Origin: Microvirga sp. BSC39 | GTDB lineage: Bacteria; Pseudomonadota; Alphaproteobacteria; Rhizobiales; Beijerinckiaceae | Direction: 5' to 3' | Assembly: GCF_000739015.1 (NCBI RefSeq) | Contig: NZ_JPUG01000053.1 | Location: forward strand, 62,001 to 126,000 | DNA: 64,000 bases | Shown: piece by piece, positions 1 to 8,736 of the stretch | How the letters are laid out: every line of letters starts with the position of its first letter | Position numbering within the stretch: position 1 is the stretch's first letter | The notes under the pieces: model-generated | Told to the model about the DNA's origin: nothing | The model's database searches: none | What the model saw: the letters and a program-made list of their open reading frames with translations, nothing else | Made by a program: the position numbers and the translations under genes

Positions 1-196
1 CCAGCACATGGCCTTCCAGCGGCTCCACGATGTCGCTGACGCCGATGAAGAGATGGCGCCCGGCCTCGATGCTCGTGAGGCGCGGCACCTCGGCTCCCAC
101 TCCCATGAGGCTCACCACATGGCTGGCGCGGGTCTCGGCCACGGTGTCGTGCAGGCGGGAGAGGGGGCAGACGTGCAGGGTTGGCATGGTTTTCAT
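1..196 (-). CDS. Tyrosine-phosphatase-like protein, N-terminal part (cut by window edge)
   Basis: Reverse-strand frame opening at ATG 196 (alternative ATG 187) and running off the left edge, so only about 65 residues are visible. It contains the segment HVCPLSRLHDTVAE followed by SHVVSLMGVG. This resembles the start of small bacterial dual-specificity/tyrosine phosphatase family proteins, which continue to a HCxxGxxR loop. That catalytic loop lies outside the window, so activity cannot be judged. Family assignment is from remembered similarity of the N-terminus only. Confidence 0.5.
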   Translation of the reverse strand, partial: MKTMPTLHVCPLSRLHDTVAETRASHVVSLMGVGAEVPRLTSIEAGRHLFIGVSDIVEPLEGHVL

Positions 197-252
197 CTCA
201 AGGCTTGCGGGCAGCCTTACACGATTTGGATGGAGACGGTGAGCACGATACT

Positions 253-399
253 CCCTCTCCCGTGTGGGAGAGGGTTGGGGTGAGGGAAAGTCGATACCAG
301 AGGAGGTGCTGCGGGTGACGTTTTGCTGTGGAGATGACTGCGCCGGGCTGGTCAAGCCGCACGCCCTCACCCCTGCCCCTCTCCCGCTCGGGAGAGGGG
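253..399. repeat. Two short palindromic repeat units in inverted orientation
   Basis: CCCTCTCCC-gtgt-GGGAGAGGG (253-274) is followed by GGTTGGGGTGAGGG. At 364-399 the same module appears inverted, with CCCTCACCCCTGCCCCTCTCCC leading into CTCGGGAGAGGGG. Both lie in the gap between the phosphatase-like gene and the HD gene. They look like REP-type intergenic elements. Either hairpin might also act as a transcription stop for the flanking genes. Confidence 0.6.
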
Positions 400-423
400 A
401 TGCGCTGTACTTGATCTTGCGTT

Positions 424-1017
424 TCACCCCACCAGCGCCGCCGTGACCTTCTGATGATAGCGCTCCTCGGCCTGCGCCACCGGCCAGGGCTCCAGAAGGG
501 TCAGCACCGTGCGGGGCAGGGGATCGGGCCGGCCGAAGAACTTGATCGCCTCCTCGCGGCCGAAGCCGGCAAGGTGCGTCGCCTCCAGAAAGGCCGACTG
601 CCGGTCCGCCTGCTTGATGAAGCGCTTGAGGGCCGCGCTGGGCTGGGCGGGAAGGCCGAAATGCAGGTGGATGGCCGCCAAAAGGCCTGCTTCGATAGCC
701 TTGTACGCATCGCCGATCACCGCCTTGAACGGGGAGATGATGTCGCCGATCACGTATTCGGGGGCATCGTGCAGGAGAACCGCCAAGCGCCACTCGCGGG
801 ACATGTCCGGATCGAGGTGATCGGCGATTGCCTCCACCAGCAGACTATGCTGCGCAACGGAGAAGATGTGTCCGCCTATCGTCTGGCCGTTCCAGCGCGC
901 CACACGGGCAAGCCCGTGGGCGATGTCGTCGAGCTCCACATCGAGGGGCGACGGGTCGAGCAGGTTGAGGCGGCGGCCGGAGAGCATCCGCTGCCAGACG
1001 CGGGGTTCCTTCGCCAT
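424..1017 (-). CDS. HD-domain phosphohydrolase, YfbR-like
   Basis: 197 aa from ATG 1017. The protein has the pattern VAQHSLLV, then LLHDAPEYVIGD, then QADRQSAF, which supplies the His, His-Asp and Asp metal ligands of the HD superfamily. The closest type I recognise is the YfbR-like 5'-nucleotidase/HD hydrolase group. The substrate is not deducible. An upstream in-frame extension exists but is only the antisense of tag, so the ATG just after the tag stop is the better start. Its ATG shares one base with the stop codon of tag (TGATG), which suggests translational coupling and a two-gene operon. Confidence 0.75.
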   Translation of the reverse strand: MAKEPRVWQRMLSGRRLNLLDPSPLDVELDDIAHGLARVARWNGQTIGGHIFSVAQHSLLVEAIADHLDPDMSREWRLAVLLHDAPEYVIGDIISPFKAVIGDAYKAIEAGLLAAIHLHFGLPAQPSAALKRFIKQADRQSAFLEATHLAGFGREEAIKFFGRPDPLPRTVLTLLEPWPVAQAEERYHQKVTAALVG

Positions 1018-1625
1018 CAGAGAGACTTGGCCAGAGCCGCGCATTCCGCATGGCGGTAGCAGCCGGTGAGATGATCGTTCGTCATGCCCACCGCCTGCAT
1101 GAAGGCATAGACGATGGTCGGCCCGACGAAGTTGAAGCCTTCCGCCTTCAGAGCCTTCGAAATCTTGCGCGACACCTCGGTCTCTGTGGGCACGTCCTTG
1201 CGGGTTTTGAGCTTCGGCTGCAACGGCCGTCCGTCGACGAAATCCCACAGGAAGCGCGAGAAGCCGCCGCGCTCCTGAATGACGAGCCACGCGCGGGCGC
1301 CCGCAATGGTCGCCTCGATCTTGGCGCGGTTGCGCACGATGCCGGTGTCGAGCATCAGCGCCTCCACCTGGGCCTGATCGAACCGGGCGATCACGGCGGG
1401 GTCAAAGCCGGCAAAAGCGCGGCGGAAGTTCTCGCGCTTGCGCAGGATCGTGATCCAGGACAGGCCCGCCTGAAATCCGTCGAGAATGAGTTTTTCGAAC
1501 AGCGCCCGATCATCGACCTCGGGCACGCCCCATTCCGTGTCGTGGTATTCCACATAGAAGGGATCGGTGCCGGGCCACCAGCAGCGGGATTTGTTGTCGG
1601 GATGCAGGATCAGTCCGTCGCTCAT
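1017..1625 (-). CDS. tag: DNA-3-methyladenine glycosylase I
   Basis: 202 aa, the usual length for Tag. Cytosolic base-excision repair enzyme that removes 3-methyladenine from alkylated DNA. Visible family signatures are RCWWPG near residue 15, YHDTEWG near 28, FQAGLSWITILRKRENFRRAF in the middle, and HLTGCYRH at the C-terminus. These include the conserved Cys and His positions that bind zinc in E. coli Tag and the aromatic pocket residues. It is the first gene of the pair with the HD hydrolase, overlapping it by one base. The start ATG 1625 is preceded by about 57 bp separating it from the acetyltransferase gene upstream. Confidence 0.93.
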   Translation of the reverse strand: MSDGLILHPDNKSRCWWPGTDPFYVEYHDTEWGVPEVDDRALFEKLILDGFQAGLSWITILRKRENFRRAFAGFDPAVIARFDQAQVEALMLDTGIVRNRAKIEATIAGARAWLVIQERGGFSRFLWDFVDGRPLQPKLKTRKDVPTETEVSRKISKALKAEGFNFVGPTIVYAFMQAVGMTNDHLTGCYRHAECAALAKSL

Positions 1626-1682
1626 GCGACCTGTGTAGCGGGAGTGCCGAAAAACGGGAAGATCCGCTCCTGACGAAATTGG

Positions 1683-2174
1683 TCAGGAGCGCGAGAGCGG
1701 CTTGCGGTAATACACGACCCGCTCCGTCTCCTCGAAGCCGAGCGCCTTGTGCATGCTCTGGGAAGCCGTGTTGTCGAGGAACACGTCGGATGCGAACTCG
1801 CTGCACCCGAGGCTTCGCGCCCAGCGCTCGACCGCCCGGCACAGCAGCCGGGCAAGTCCCCGCCCGCGATGCTCCGGCTGCACGTAGATCCCTTCGAGAA
1901 ATGCCACCGGCGAGGTGGCGCAGCCGTTCACGTAATCGTGGCGCAGGGCCGCTTCGGCAAAGCCCGCCGGGGTGCCGTCGGGCAGGCGCACGAGAAACGC
2001 GATGGCCTCCTTCTGGTCCCAGAGCATGGCCTGCGCCTCGGAGCGGTGATCCTCCATTGGACCTTCGGGCCACAGGGCATGCCTCAGGGCAACCCATTCC
2101 TCGAGGGTCTGCAGCATGCAGGGCTCGACGCGCGGTTCAAGATTGTCGGCCACCGGGCAAGGCTCCCCGCGCAT
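1683..2174 (-). CDS. GNAT acetyltransferase, AAC(6')-I-like
   Basis: 163 aa. The block SPVAFLEGIYVQPEHRGRG is the acetyl-CoA-binding motif A. The C-terminal segment EFASDVFLDNTASQSMHKAL followed by GFEETERVVYYRK closely matches chromosomal AAC(6')-I aminoglycoside acetyltransferases of Acinetobacter and Stenotrophomonas type. The likely role is acetyl transfer to an amine; aminoglycoside resistance is possible but unproven. The start at 2174 overlaps the end of the PaiB gene by 38 bp. A later Met at MLQTLEEW would shorten the protein but lose the first strand, so I keep the longer form. The pairing with PaiB recalls the Bacillus paiA-paiB operon (acetyltransferase plus regulator). Confidence 0.75.
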   Translation of the reverse strand: MRGEPCPVADNLEPRVEPCMLQTLEEWVALRHALWPEGPMEDHRSEAQAMLWDQKEAIAFLVRLPDGTPAGFAEAALRHDYVNGCATSPVAFLEGIYVQPEHRGRGLARLLCRAVERWARSLGCSEFASDVFLDNTASQSMHKALGFEETERVVYYRKPLSRS

Positions 2175-2793
2175 CGACCAGATCCGCCATATGCCGCGAG
2201 GCGTCGTCCTGGGCGAAACGAAGCCCCTCCGCCACGCCCTGGCGGTCGGCCTCCGACCGGTTCTGGCTCACCTTCCACTTGCCCTCGATCCGGGTGATCT
2301 CGATCTCGATGCCGACGATCCCCTTGAGCTGCGCCGCCACGAAGGGAGCCGGCGCATCGCCCACATTCCAGGGCTCCGGCCGTCCCGCCTCCTGCACGTC
2401 GGTCATGGCGGTGATCTGCCGGAGGAGCCAGTCCGAATCGTCGATCACGCGCATGCGGCCATAGGCCTGCACGATGGCGTAGTTCCAGGTGGGCACCACC
2501 TTGCCGTGCTCGCGCTTGGCCGCATACCAGGACGGGGTGATATAGGTCTCGGGCCCCTGGAAAACGACAAGGGCCTCCAGGTCAGGGTCGAAATCCTGCC
2601 ACTGGCCGTTCGCCCGCGAGAGATGGGCCCTGAGGGTGCCCTGAGGCGACGCGGAGGCGTCGAGCACGAAGGGAATGGGATTGGCCACGAGCCCCACGCT
2701 GCCCAGGGTCACCAGAAGCCCGAGCGGATGGGCCCTGATGAGGGCGTGCTGAACCTCGCGGCTGTCCTCGCGGAAGTGGGGCGGCTGGTACAT
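2137..2793 (-). CDS. paiB: FMN-binding negative transcriptional regulator, PaiB family
   Basis: 218 aa beginning MYQPPHFRE, the standard PaiB start. The central segment has ALVVFQGPETYITPSWY and VPTWNYAIVQAYG, both highly typical of the family, which has a split-barrel flavin-binding fold. PaiB of Bacillus represses sporulation and degradative-enzyme genes; most proteobacterial members have no defined target. It overlaps the downstream AAC(6')-like gene, so the two are probably co-transcribed. Regulation beyond that is not visible. Confidence 0.85.
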   Translation of the reverse strand: MYQPPHFREDSREVQHALIRAHPLGLLVTLGSVGLVANPIPFVLDASASPQGTLRAHLSRANGQWQDFDPDLEALVVFQGPETYITPSWYAAKREHGKVVPTWNYAIVQAYGRMRVIDDSDWLLRQITAMTDVQEAGRPEPWNVGDAPAPFVAAQLKGIVGIEIEITRIEGKWKVSQNRSEADRQGVAEGLRFAQDDASRHMADLVDARGALPGGRQS

Positions 2794-2894
2794 GGCGTTC
2801 CTGTGCTGACGGCGCAGGAATCTACGCTGTAGTCAGCTCCGCATGCCAGCCAAAAAGTGCGATCCGGATCATCACGAAACGTGATCGATGCGGT

Positions 2895-4844
2895 TCACGC
2901 CTGTGACCTGAGCGCCCGGAGCTTGTCGGAGAGCTCCGCCCAGCGATAGGGCTTGCTGATGAAGGAGACACCCTCCCCCAGGCCCTCGGAGGGGAGAGCC
3001 GACATGGGATAGCCCGAGGCGAGCAGAATCTTCATGCCGGGGCGCAGAGCCCTGGCCTTCTGGGACAGCTCGACCCCGTTCATGCCGTTCGGCATCACGA
3101 TATCGCTGAACAGCACGTCGATATGGGTGCCGCGTCCAAGCACCTCGAGCGCCTCGAGAGCATCCGTTGCGGTGAGCACATCATAGCCCAGGCTGTCGAA
3201 GAGATCCGTGGCGACTTCGAGAACAGCGGGCTCGTCCTCGACGATCAAAACCGTGCCCGCGGTCTCGCGGGCCGGTCGCGCCGCAAGGGGGCCCTCCTCC
3301 TGCGGATCATCCTCGCCTTCCTCCGCCGGAAGCAGCATGGTGATCGTCGTTCCCTCGCCGGGGGCGCTCTCCACATCCACGTGACCGCCCGTCTGAGCGA
3401 CGAAACCATAAACCTGGCTGAGTCCCAGGCCTGTTCCCTTGCCCACATCCTTGGTGGTGAAGAACGGCTCGAAAACGTGAGACAGAATTTCCGGTGTCAT
3501 GCCATGACCTGTATCTTGCACCGAGACGGACACATACGGGCCTGGCTTCAGCCCGGAGTGGTTTCCATCCCGCTCGCTCACAAGCGTGTTGTTGACGGCG
3601 ACCGTCAGTTTTCCGCCTTCTGGCATAGCATCGCGCGCATTGACAACCAAATTGAGGAGCGCAGCCTCAAATTGTGCCGCATCCACATTGATGGAGCGAA
3701 CCCGTGACGGCATGGAGACCTGCAGCCTGATCATCTCACCGCAGGCGCGGCGCAGCACGGCCTCGAACCCTTCGAGCAGCGTCTTCGGATTGTGCAGGGC
3801 GGGCTGAAGCGGCTGACGGCGCGAAAAGGCCAGAAGCTGCTGCGTCAGCTTGGCGCCTCTATCGGCTGCGCGCAGGGCACTCTCGATCAGTTTCGTCCCG
3901 CGGGCGTCCTGAACGTTGCGGCCCAGTAGATCGAGACTGTTGACGATGACCGTGAGCAGATTGTTGAAATCGTGGGCGATGCCGCCGGTGAGCTGGCCCA
4001 CGGCCTCCATCTTCTGCGACTGGAACAGGGCGGTCTGCGCCTGCTGGAGAGCCTCCTGCGCCTCCCGGCGTTCGGTGATGTCCCGGGTGATCTTGGCGAA
4101 ACCGATGAGCTCGCCCATCTCGTTGCGGATGGGATCGATGACGACGCTGGCCCAGAAGCGGGTCCCGTCCTTGCGCAGGCGCCAGCCCTCGGCCTCGAAC
4201 TTGCCCTCGCGGGCCGCCGTCTCCAGTGCTCGGCGGGGGAGTTCCGTGGCTTTGTCTTCGGGGGTGTAGAACTCCGAGAAGTGTTTGCCGACGATCTCGT
4301 CCTGCGAGTAACCCTTGATCCGCTGCGCGCCTGCATTCCAGTTGGTCACGCGACCCGTCGGGTCGAGCATGTAGATGGCATAGTCGGTGACACCCTGGAC
4401 CAGCAGGCGAAAGCGCTCCTCGCTCTCCCTCAGGGCTTCCTGATCCCTCTTCCTCTCGGTCAGGTCGCGGGTGATCTTGGCAAAGCCGAGCAGAGTGCCG
4501 CGGGAGTCGCGGATCGGGTCGATGACCACGTGAGCCCAGAAGCGGGTTCCGTCCTTGCGCAGGCGCCAGCCCTCGGCTTCGAACTTGCCCTCGCGGGCTG
4601 CCGTCTCCAGCACCCGCCGCGGCAGGTCGTTGGCACGATCCTCATCGGTGTAGAAACGGGAGAAATGCTCGCCCAGGATTTCGGCTTGCGTATAGCCCTT
4701 GAAACGCTGGGCGCCGGCATTCCAACTGGACACGATCCCCTGCGGATCGAGCATGTAGATGGCGTAATCGGTGACCGCATCGACCAGAAGCTGGAAGCGT
4801 CCCTCCTGGGACGTCGCGCCGGTCCCTTGAATGGCGTTCATCAA
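2895..4844 (-). CDS. Soluble PAS-PAS hybrid sensor histidine kinase with receiver domain
   Basis: 649 aa with no membrane segment or signal peptide, so a cytosolic sensor. Order of domains: PAS 1 (about 16-130), PAS 2 (about 144-260), dimerisation/phosphoacceptor domain with [11 protein letters not shown] (His 291), ATPase domain with [14 protein letters not shown] and [11 protein letters not shown], and a C-terminal receiver (530-649) with EDE, phosphoacceptor Asp 581 in FSDIVMPNG and SKPY. The two PAS domains are almost identical in long stretches, a duplication with a period of 128 codons. No cognate response regulator lies beside it. The PAS ligand or signal is unknown; there is no Cys of the LOV type in the visible motif. 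The gene stands alone between paiB and ygfZ. Confidence 0.9.
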   Translation of the reverse strand: MMNAIQGTGATSQEGRFQLLVDAVTDYAIYMLDPQGIVSSWNAGAQRFKGYTQAEILGEHFSRFYTDEDRANDLPRRVLETAAREGKFEAEGWRLRKDGTRFWAHVVIDPIRDSRGTLLGFAKITRDLTERKRDQEALRESEERFRLLVQGVTDYAIYMLDPTGRVTNWNAGAQRIKGYSQDEIVGKHFSEFYTPEDKATELPRRALETAAREGKFEAEGWRLRKDGTRFWASVVIDPIRNEMGELIGFAKITRDITERREAQEALQQAQTALFQSQKMEAVGQLTGGIAHDFNNLLTVIVNSLDLLGRNVQDARGTKLIESALRAADRGAKLTQQLLAFSRRQPLQPALHNPKTLLEGFEAVLRRACGEMIRLQVSMPSRVRSINVDAAQFEAALLNLVVNARDAMPEGGKLTVAVNNTLVSERDGNHSGLKPGPYVSVSVQDTGHGMTPEILSHVFEPFFTTKDVGKGTGLGLSQVYGFVAQTGGHVDVESAPGEGTTITMLLPAEEGEDDPQEEGPLAARPARETAGTVLIVEDEPAVLEVATDLFDSLGYDVLTATDALEALEVLGRGTHIDVLFSDIVMPNGMNGVELSQKARALRPGMKILLASGYPMSALPSEGLGEGVSFISKPYRWAELSDKLRALRSQA

Positions 4845-4955
4845 AATTCCCCAGCAGACCCCGGCCGGCTCTTGCTTCAGCCCGTTCTCAGGTCGATTAG
4901 CAGTAACAGTTTCGTGATGATTTCGTTCCGCTCGAAGCTTGGCTTTTTTGCCGGC

Positions 4956-5834
4956 TCACGACGCGGCGCCTTGCTCTCCCGGGAAGGCAAACCTGATCCA
5001 GGAGGGCCGTTCCAGCCGCACCGGAATGCCGCCGGCCCGGATCGTCTCCCCGTTCTTGAGGGCATCCTCCGCCCGGTCGAGGCGGATCATCAGGAGGCCG
5101 CGCCCCTCGGCGCCGGTGCCGGTCTTGCCCAGAAGCCTGTCTCCGGCCATGACCTCGACCCCGAGATCCGCCGCGAATCCGCCCTCGTAGACGGCCGGCA
5201 CGATCCGCGTACGGGCCGTGCCGCGATGCTGCATGCGGGAGACCACCTCCTGGCCCACATAGCAGCCCTTGTCGAAATCGACTCCCTGGAGCTGGTCCAT
5301 CAGGGCCTCGTGCGGGAAGGCATCCCCGAACAGGAAGTCGCGCCCGCCCTCGGGTACGCCCAGCCCGATGCGGTGGGCGTGATAGACCTCCGCCGGATCC
5401 TGCGCGAACTCGCCCGAGTCCTCGACCGCCACGATGGCGCGCCAGCCCAGAGCCGGCACCCGCGGATCCTCCACGACGAGCCCCGCCTCGTCGTCCGGCC
5501 GCGGTGCATTCCAGCCGGCCACAAGGCTGAGCGAATCGGACAGGTCCTCGACTGCCACCTTCGCGCGCAGCTTGTAGAAGCCGAGGCGCTTGGCGAGGTC
5601 GGGTGCATAGAGCTTCAGGACATCGAGGTAATAAGCGCCGCCGATCTCCTCCGGCGCCTGAAAGACCAGGAAGTCGAACAGGATCTTGCCCTGGGGCGTC
5701 AGCAGGGCGCCGAAGCGCGCGGCCTCGGGCGAGACCCGGTCCAGGTCGCAGGTGATGAGGTTGTCCAGAAAAGTCTTGGCGTCCTCGCCCGAAACCCTTA
5801 CCACGCCCCGGTCGGCCAGATGGACTGACGGCAT
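4956..5834 (-). CDS. ygfZ: Folate-binding protein YgfZ/GcvT-like, iron-sulfur cluster maintenance
   Basis: 292 aa. The signature [20 protein letters not shown] contains the invariant KGCYxGQE motif with the single conserved Cys of the YgfZ/IBA57 family. The N-terminal [12 protein letters not shown] and [12 protein letters not shown] segments are also typical. These proteins bind tetrahydrofolate and help assemble or repair certain Fe-S enzymes such as MiaB. It is transcribed divergently from the dihydroorotase gene, with 75 bp between start codons, so the promoters overlap. Confidence 0.9.
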   Translation of the reverse strand: MPSVHLADRGVVRVSGEDAKTFLDNLITCDLDRVSPEAARFGALLTPQGKILFDFLVFQAPEEIGGAYYLDVLKLYAPDLAKRLGFYKLRAKVAVEDLSDSLSLVAGWNAPRPDDEAGLVVEDPRVPALGWRAIVAVEDSGEFAQDPAEVYHAHRIGLGVPEGGRDFLFGDAFPHEALMDQLQGVDFDKGCYVGQEVVSRMQHRGTARTRIVPAVYEGGFAADLGVEVMAGDRLLGKTGTGAEGRGLLMIRLDRAEDALKNGETIRAGGIPVRLERPSWIRFAFPGEQGAAS

Positions 5835-5909
5835 GTGCCCCGCTCCCTTGTTCCTGCTGGAGCTGTGACATATGCCCCTTCCGCCAAGGCCTCAAGGGAT
5901 GAGATTGCC

Positions 5910-7244
5910 ATGCCCCAGACCTTCGACCTGATCCTCAAAGGCGGTATCGTCGTGAATCACGACGGACGCGTGGAGCGCGACATCGGCGTGCGCGGCGGAA
6001 AGATCGCCGCCGTCGGCGACCTGTCGCAAGCCTCTGCCGCGCGGGAGATCGAGTGCCGGGGCCTGCACATCCTGCCGGGCGTCATCGACACGCAGGTGCA
6101 TTTCCGCGAGCCCGGTCTCGACCACAAGGAAGATCTGGAATCGGGCTCCCGCGCGGCCGTCATGGGCGGCGTCACGGCGGTGTTCGAGATGCCCAACACG
6201 GACCCGCAGACCACGACCCCCGAGGCGCTCGCCGACAAGGTACGGCGCGGCCATCACCGCATGCATTGCGACTTCGCCTTCTGGGTCGGCGGAACTCATG
6301 AGAACGTGAACGATCTGCCCGAACTGGAGCGCCTGCCGGGTGCAGCCGGCATCAAGGTGTTCATGGGCTCGTCCACCGGTTCGCTGCTCGTCGAGGACGA
6401 CGAAGGCATCGCCAATATCCTGCGCCGCACCGGCCGCCGCGCCGCCTTCCATTCCGAGGACGAGGCGATGCTGCGTTCGCGCAAGGATCTGCGCGTCGAG
6501 GGCGATCCGCGCTCGCATCCCCTGTGGCGCTCGGCCGAAGTGGCGCTCGCCTGCACGCAGCGCCTCGTGCGCATTGCGCGCGATACCGGCGCACGCATCC
6601 ACGTGCTCCACATCACCACAGCGGAAGAGATGGCGCTCCTGAAGGAGCACAAGGATCTCGTGTCGGTGGAGGTGACGCCGCATCACCTCACGCTGGCGGG
6701 ACCGGAAGATTACGAGCGCCTCGGCACCTACATCCAGATGAACCCGCCCGTGCGCGACGAAGGGCACCGCGCCGCGCTCTGGCAGGGGCTCGACGAGGGC
6801 ATCGCCGACATCCTCGGCTCCGATCACGCGCCGCACACCCGCGCGGAGAAGGACAAGACCTATCCCAACACGCCCTCCGGCATGACCGGCGTGCAGACCC
6901 TCGTGCCGATCATGCTCGACCACGTGAATGCAAGCAGGCTCACCCTCGAGCGCTTCGTCGACATGACGAGCGCCGGCCCCAAGCGCCTGTTCAGCATCGC
7001 CGGCAAGGGCCGCATCGCGGTCGGCTACGACGCGGATTTCACCGTGGTCGATCTCAAGCGCACCGAGACCATCACCAACGACTGGATCGCCTCCAAGTCG
7101 CAATGGACGCCCTACGACGGCAAGAAGGTAACCGGCTGGCCCGTCGGCACGGTCGTGCGCGGCAACGTGGTGATGTGGGATGGATCGCTGGAAACGCCGT
7201 CGCAGGGCGAGGTGGTGCGGTTCGAGGAGACGCTTCGTTCGTAG
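5910..7244 (+). CDS. pyrC: Dihydroorotase (class I cyclic amidohydrolase)
   Basis: 444 aa from ATG 5910 (an upstream in-frame ATG would add unlikely residues reading through the ygfZ promoter). Amidohydrolase fold with metal ligands in DTQVHFREPG, a candidate carboxylated Lys in GIKVFMGSSTG, His in VTPHHLTL, and the catalytic Asp in ILGSDHAPH. It should convert N-carbamoyl-aspartate to dihydroorotate in pyrimidine synthesis. The GxKVFMGSSTG segment marks the proteobacterial clade usually annotated as dihydroorotase; an allantoinase or hydantoinase is less likely. No pyrB or other pyr gene lies beside it. Confidence 0.85.
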   Translation: MPQTFDLILKGGIVVNHDGRVERDIGVRGGKIAAVGDLSQASAAREIECRGLHILPGVIDTQVHFREPGLDHKEDLESGSRAAVMGGVTAVFEMPNTDPQTTTPEALADKVRRGHHRMHCDFAFWVGGTHENVNDLPELERLPGAAGIKVFMGSSTGSLLVEDDEGIANILRRTGRRAAFHSEDEAMLRSRKDLRVEGDPRSHPLWRSAEVALACTQRLVRIARDTGARIHVLHITTAEEMALLKEHKDLVSVEVTPHHLTLAGPEDYERLGTYIQMNPPVRDEGHRAALWQGLDEGIADILGSDHAPHTRAEKDKTYPNTPSGMTGVQTLVPIMLDHVNASRLTLERFVDMTSAGPKRLFSIAGKGRIAVGYDADFTVVDLKRTETITNDWIASKSQWTPYDGKKVTGWPVGTVVRGNVVMWDGSLETPSQGEVVRFEETLRS

Positions 7245-7280
7245 GGGTCGATTTCAGCTTACGTGCGGAGAGGCAACGTG

Positions 7281-7886
7281 GTGACCAAGGCCATCATGGT
7301 GGACGTTGACGGGGTTCTCGTCCATGGGAGGCCGGAAGACGGTCGGCATTGGTCGACATCCCTTGAGGCGGATCTCGGAATATCTGCTGAGGATCTGCAC
7401 TGGGAATTCTTCGCCGTGCATTGGGGTGATATCATAATCGGCCGCGCCATGCTGACAGACCGGCTGCCACTTGCCTTGCAAATGATTGCCCCTCATCTCA
7501 CTGTGGATCAGCTAATCAACTACTGGTTCACAAAAGACACGCGCTTGGATGAAAAGTTGTTGCGTGATCTCATGCAACTCCGTTCCTCCGGGTTTCAGCT
7601 TCATCTTGCAACCAATCAGGAACATCTAAGGGCAAAGTATCTTCTGGATGAACTCGGCTTGGCCAAACATTTCGATAGCATCCAATATTCCGCTCAGATC
7701 GGCGCCAAAAAGCCTGAGTTGGAGTTTTTCCGCGCCGCAGCGTTGCGAACTAGCCTTTCGCCGGATGAAATCCTTCTGATTGATGATGTTGCCGAGAACA
7801 TTGAAGCAGCTAAGGAGGCCGGCTGGAGAGCAGTTCTATGGACGGCTGAAAAGCCAATATACGAGATCATCAAAGACCTTGTTTAA
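7281..7886 (+). CDS. HAD-superfamily hydrolase (IA type)
   Basis: About 201 aa if translation starts at the GTG at 7281, which is 7 bp after a GGAGAGG ribosome site; GTG 7278 and GTG 7263 are alternatives. HAD motifs are present: MVDVDGVL (I), HLATNQ (II), Lys in GAKKPE (III) and ILLIDDVAENI (IV). The substrate is unknown. Base composition is visibly more AT-rich than the neighbours, and it sits 18 bp behind pyrC without an obvious link in function. It may be a transferred gene. Confidence 0.75.
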   Translation: MTKAIMVDVDGVLVHGRPEDGRHWSTSLEADLGISAEDLHWEFFAVHWGDIIIGRAMLTDRLPLALQMIAPHLTVDQLINYWFTKDTRLDEKLLRDLMQLRSSGFQLHLATNQEHLRAKYLLDELGLAKHFDSIQYSAQIGAKKPELEFFRAAALRTSLSPDEILLIDDVAENIEAAKEAGWRAVLWTAEKPIYEIIKDLV

Positions 7887-7891
7887 AGAAC

Positions 7892-8284
7892 CTATTTCAC
7901 CCAAGCCATGTTCTGCAGCACGACACGATAGCCATCCGGATCCTCGAACGTCACGCCCAAGTCATCCCAATATGGATTGAAGGATGGCACCGGAGAATGT
8001 CCGTTGTCGCGCATGCGCTGCACTGCGGCTTCCCATTCGCTGCGATCCGGCAGGTAGAAGACGAGCAGATTATCTTCCGTCGGAGCACGACCGGCCTTGT
8101 GGCCGCGCAGGGATGTGAACTCCAGGTGCCACATGGCCTGCGGGTGCCCCAGAATCCTGCCCTCGAAGCCGTCGGTTTCATCGAACGAGGCGATGATCTG
8201 GAAACCGAGACCATCGCGGTAGAAACGCACCACGGCCTCAAGGTTATCCGTCGGCCGCGCCACCCGAAGCTTCAGGTTGCTCAT
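7892..8284 (-). CDS. VOC-superfamily (glyoxalase/bleomycin-resistance-like) protein
   Basis: 130 aa. The N-terminal half has the beta-alpha-beta pattern LEAVVRFYRDGLGFQIIASF, and the C-terminal half ends with GVTFEDPDGYRVVLQNMAW, which is the standard VOC metal-site strand. The His/Glu positions are MWHLEF and the Asp/Gly-rich end. Function could be a dioxygenase, isomerase or antibiotic-binding fold; none can be chosen. It lies tail to tail with the HAD gene, only 5 bp apart, and upstream of it on the same strand is a small hypothetical gene. Confidence 0.75.
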   Translation of the reverse strand: MSNLKLRVARPTDNLEAVVRFYRDGLGFQIIASFDETDGFEGRILGHPQAMWHLEFTSLRGHKAGRAPTEDNLLVFYLPDRSEWEAAVQRMRDNGHSPVPSFNPYWDDLGVTFEDPDGYRVVLQNMAWVK

Positions 8285-8300
8285 CGAACGACCGTCGATC

Positions 8301-8564
8301 TCAATGCTTCAGCGTCATCGCCATCGAGAACGCACCGCTGCGGATCTTGTCCGGCAGGGTGGCGGCGTATTCCGCAACGGCCTCCTCGCCATAGGTGGCG
8401 ACGAGCTCGGTGAAGGCCGCGAAGAGAGCGGCCTGGGCCATGCAGTCGCCGTCAAGCCCATCGAGCTCGGCTTCGGCGAAGGCTTCGGTCACATAGCTCA
8501 GGGCCGCCTGCTTGAGGGAGCTGAGGTTGGGCGATTCGTCGAGAAGGACGTCGTTGTCGTTCAT
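8301..8564 (-). CDS. Small acidic hypothetical protein
   Basis: 87 aa, acidic and mostly helical by eye (AALSYVTEAFAEAELDG). No signal peptide, Cys pair or recognised motif. It is probably the first gene of a two-gene unit with the VOC gene 16 bp downstream. I do not recognise the family. The roughly 170 bp upstream contain a small hairpin (CCCCTTGAGGGG) and no further gene. Confidence 0.6.
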   Translation of the reverse strand: MNDNDVLLDESPNLSSLKQAALSYVTEAFAEAELDGLDGDCMAQAALFAAFTELVATYGEEAVAEYAATLPDKIRSGAFSMAMTLKH

Positions 8565-8736
8565 GATCCAGGCCCCTTGAGGGGCGGCGCGAGTTCGGTT
8601 GAATCATTCTTAGACATCGCGCCGACCCGCCGCCAGCATCACCTTGCAAGGAGGTTAACGCGAGAGGCCTCCGGCCGAAAAATGTGGATAAGAGGCGCGG
8701 CTGCAACACCTCCGGATGCAGGGGCCTGCCTCCCGA

